Assembly: GCA_046330955.1 (NCBI GenBank)
Contig: JAXLRT010000017.1
Location: 71,609 to 135,608, forward strand
Reading direction: 5' to 3'
Length of the DNA stretch: 64,000 nt
From: JADJPO01 sp046330955
GTDB taxonomy: Bacteria > Actinomycetota > Actinomycetes > Actinomycetales > Kineosporiaceae
The position numbers were made by a program, and so were the translations under genes. Positions 61,852-64,000 of the stretch are shown in pieces. Below the pieces are notes generated by a model. It ran no database searches. It was given only the letters and a program-made list of their open reading frames with translations, and had not been told where the DNA came from. Positions within the stretch are counted from its first letter, which is position 1. Every line of letters begins with the position of its first letter.

Positions 61852-63335
61852 GGGGTCGCTCCTGTAGATGAGGAGCATGACCGTGATGAGTGTTCAGTCC
61901 AGCGATGTGGATCTCGAGGTGACCGCGACGGCCGATCATGATCACCAGGAGGGTGGTGGTCGGGAGGAGCCGGCGGCGCGGGTGTTGCGCCGGGAGTTGT
62001 TCACCGACGAGGTGATCGACTCGATGCTGGCCCGGGTCGGTGAGGGCGGGTTGTCGTTGACCGGGCCGGGCGGGTTCTTGCCCGAGCTGGTCAAGAGTGT
62101 CCTGGAGCGGGGCATGCAGGTGGAGCTGACCGACCACCTGGGCTACGACAAGGGCGATCCCGCGGGTCGAGGGTCGGGGAACTCACGCAACGGGACCAGC
62201 TCCAAGACGGTGTCCAGTGAGGTCGGCCGGATCGAGCTGGACCAGCCGCGAGACCGGGCCGGGTCGTTCGCCTCGGCGCTGGTCCCGAAGGGTGCCCGCC
62301 GGTTGGGGGGTCTGGAGGAGCAGATCATCTCGCTGTATGCGGGTGGGATGACGGTGCGCGACATCGGTCACCACTTCGAGCGGACGCTGGGGGTGGAGCT
62401 GTCCCACGCCACCATCTCGAAGATCACCGACGCGGTGGTGGAGAAGGTCAAGGAGTGGCAGAACCGGCCCCTCGACCCGTTCTACCCCGTCGTCTACCTC
62501 GACGCGATCGTGGTCAAGGTCCGCGACGGCGCGCACGTCATGAACCGGTCGGCGCACATCGCCGTCGGGGTCGACACCGACGGGATCAAGCACGTGCTGG
62601 GGATCTGGGTCCAGGCCAGCGAGGGCGCGAAGTTCTGGGCGAGCGTGTGCGCCGAGCTCGCCAACCGGGGTGTCCAGGACGTCCTGATCGTCTGCTGCGA
62701 CGGTCTGACCGGTTTCCCCGAGGCCGTGCAGGCGACCTGGACCGGCGCCCTGGTCCAGACCTGTGTGGTGCACCTGATCCGGGCCTCGACCCGGTTCGTC
62801 GCCTACCAGGACCGCAAGGCCGTCGCGGCGCTGCTGCGTCCGATCTACACCGCCGCGACCGAGGAGGCTGCCCTGATGGCGTTGGCGGCGTTCGCGGACT
62901 CGACCCTGGGGGCGAAGTACCCGGCCACGGTCAGGACGTGGGAGAACGCGTGGGAACGGTTCACCCCGTTCCTGGCGTTCGGGCCGGCCCTCAGGAAGTT
63001 GATCTACACCACGAACAGCATCGAGTCGCTGAACTACCAACTCCGCAAGATCATCAAGAATCGAGGGCATTTCCCGAACGACACCGCCGTGGTCAAGCTG
63101 CTCTGGCTGGCGATCATGAACATCGAGGACAAGCGGTCCCGGGAACGCGACGAGCAGCGCGGCACTCCCGCGAACCAGCGGACCGCCCCGGCGCGTCTGG
63201 TCGAAGGAGCAGTTACCCAGGGCTGGAGCGCCGCCCTGGGTGAGCTCGCCCTGGTCTACCCCGACCGGATCAACCCCTACCTGTAACAGCAAGATCAAAT
63301 AGAGGCAGAGCGACTCTTACACAAGAAACTTGACA
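61833..63335 (+). mobile_element. IS256-family insertion sequence, apparently complete
   Basis: About 1.5 kb. Left end TGTCTACTGGTTTGTGTAAG and right end (read outward) TGTCAAGTTTCTTGTGTAAG share TGTC-WA and TTGTGTAAG, and continue with similar GTCGCTC on the inside, forming imperfect inverted repeats around an intact transposase. No matching target duplication was found in the flanks (GATGGGGCG versus GGCTCACC). Confidence 0.75.
61886..63286 (+). CDS. IS256-family (Mutator-type) transposase
   Basis: A 466-aa DDE transposase. The catalytic Asp in VVYLDAIVVKV, the second Asp in VCCDGLTGFPEA and the Glu in TTNSIESLN, plus CVVHLIRAS, are diagnostic of IS256/Mutator enzymes. ATG at 61886 has GAGGAG 10 nt upstream; ATGs at 61868 and 61877 are in frame. 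Likely functional. Confidence 0.92.
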   Translation: MSVQSSDVDLEVTATADHDHQEGGGREEPAARVLRRELFTDEVIDSMLARVGEGGLSLTGPGGFLPELVKSVLERGMQVELTDHLGYDKGDPAGRGSGNSRNGTSSKTVSSEVGRIELDQPRDRAGSFASALVPKGARRLGGLEEQIISLYAGGMTVRDIGHHFERTLGVELSHATISKITDAVVEKVKEWQNRPLDPFYPVVYLDAIVVKVRDGAHVMNRSAHIAVGVDTDGIKHVLGIWVQASEGAKFWASVCAELANRGVQDVLIVCCDGLTGFPEAVQATWTGALVQTCVVHLIRASTRFVAYQDRKAVAALLRPIYTAATEEAALMALAAFADSTLGAKYPATVRTWENAWERFTPFLAFGPALRKLIYTTNSIESLNYQLRKIIKNRGHFPNDTAVVKLLWLAIMNIEDKRSRERDEQRGTPANQRTAPARLVEGAVTQGWSAALGELALVYPDRINPYL

Positions 63336-63946
63336 GGCTCACCCTGGACGCGTTCGGGGGTTACAAGAACGCCATCGACGACCACCTCACCGACGCCGTC
63401 GCGGTGCTCGATGCCTTCCACGTGGTCAAGCTGGGCACCGAGGCCGTCGATGAGGTCCGCCGCCGCGTCCAGCAGGCCATCCACGGCCACCGGGGCCGCA
63501 AGAACGACCCGCTCTACGGGATCCGGACCATCCTGCGCTGCGCCACCGAACGCCTGACCGACAAGCAACACCACCGTCTCGCGCAGGCGATCGCGGCCGA
63601 CGAACGCCACGACGAGGTCCACATCGCCTGGCAAGCTGCCCAACAGCTCCGCTCGGTCTACCACGCCGACACCCCCGCCGCCGGCCGCAAGGTCGCCGAA
63701 CAGATCATCGCGACGTTCCCGTCGTGCCCGATCCCCGAGATCGCCCGCCTCGGACGGACCCTGAAACGGTGGAAACAGGCGTTCCTGGCCTACTTCACCA
63801 CCCACGGCGCCAGCAACGGCGGCGCCGAAGCCGTCAACGGCCTCATCGAACTCCACCGTCGCATCGCCCGCGGCTTCCGCAACCGCGACAACTACCGCCT
63901 ACGCATGCTCCTCATCGGCGGCGGCCTCAACCCCGAGAAACCATGA
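63336..63946 (+). pseudogene. ISL3-family transposase, 5' truncated
   Basis: The frame opens directly at the IS256-family right end and encodes the C-terminal half of an ISL3 transposase: LTLDAFGGYKNAIDDHL, VLDAFHVVKLGTEAVDEVRR, HRGRKNDPLYGIRTIL and NGLIELHRRIARGFRNRDNY. The first half is absent, so it is nonfunctional unless completed elsewhere. Confidence 0.85.
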
Positions 63947-63984
63947 TCCACTATGCGGCACCCACCACAGGTATGAAGAGCCCC
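63336..63984 (+). mobile_element. ISL3-family element remnant, right end
   Basis: Transposase C-terminal half followed by CACCACAGGTATGAAGAGCC, an end resembling ISL3 termini (GGGGCTCTTCATAC on the opposite strand), finishing near 63984. The left part was lost where the IS256-family element now stands. Confidence 0.65.
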
Positions 63985-64000
63985 AATAGCCCGCCAATAT

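Overview
The window is a GC-rich (about 70%) actinobacterial chromosome segment with frequent GTG starts and 1-8 nt gene overlaps. The block purF, purM, DUF3073, bldC, the pair gpgS and folP2-like, an XRE/DUF397 pair and a DUF574-type methyltransferase all point to a morphologically complex Actinomycetota. A chemoreceptor gene suggests motility at some stage (a Kineosporiaceae-like lineage would fit, but the genus cannot be fixed from the sequence). No rRNA, tRNA or CRISPR was recognised.

Layout. 0-11 kb: an exopolysaccharide locus (UDP-glucose dehydrogenase, two sugar-nucleotide modifying enzymes, glucose-1-phosphate cytidylyltransferase, flippase, polysaccharide deacetylase, GT2, polyprenyl glycosylphosphotransferase, RmlC-like epimerase). 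11-14 kb: a secreted DUF1800/DUF1501 pair. 14-15 kb: a lower-GC NYN-domain gene preceded by a compact promoter-RNA-terminator unit. 14.7-19.2 kb: purine synthesis and bldC block. 19-24 kb: a cNMP/CBS/DUF294 protein, an SDR and a chemoreceptor. 23.7-29.3 kb: a B12-binding MerR regulator of the CarH/LitR type divergent from a five-gene membrane-lipid operon (FAD oxidoreductase, DUF1365, cyclopropane synthase, SDR, SRPBCC). 29-35 kb: kinase, methyltransferase, a 5'-truncated dehydrogenase, DUF397/XRE pair, DUF2278-lamin-tail protein. 35-42 kb: gpgS, folP2-like gene, extradiol-like protein, DnaJ protein, an AAA ATPase between two large palindromic repeats, and a GH63-type hydrolase that may act on glucosylglycerate.

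42-48 kb holds what looks like a reactive-sulfur regulon. A class V aminotransferase-like gene plus a PIG-L deacetylase, and a TauE permease fused in frame to a persulfide dioxygenase-rhodanese, each lie behind a nearly identical ATACC-type/GGGTAT operator of the CsoR/CstR kind. 48-55 kb: a probable hydroxyproline catabolic cluster (proline racemase family, DapA family, FAD amino acid oxidase, substrate-binding lipoprotein, GntR regulator) with twin ATTGTC-W-GACAA operators around the lipoprotein promoter. 55-60 kb: type III glutamine synthetase and glycogen phosphorylase. 60-64 kb: an insertion-sequence pile-up (ISAs1 remnant, intact IS256-family element, ISL3 remnant) next to a gene that has lost its 5' end.

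The most interesting material is the shared sulfur-type operator and permease-enzyme fusion, the small RNA-like unit upstream of the NYN gene, the 67-bp palindromic repeats flanking the AAA ATPase, and the 28-bp palindrome near the XRE/DUF397 pair.
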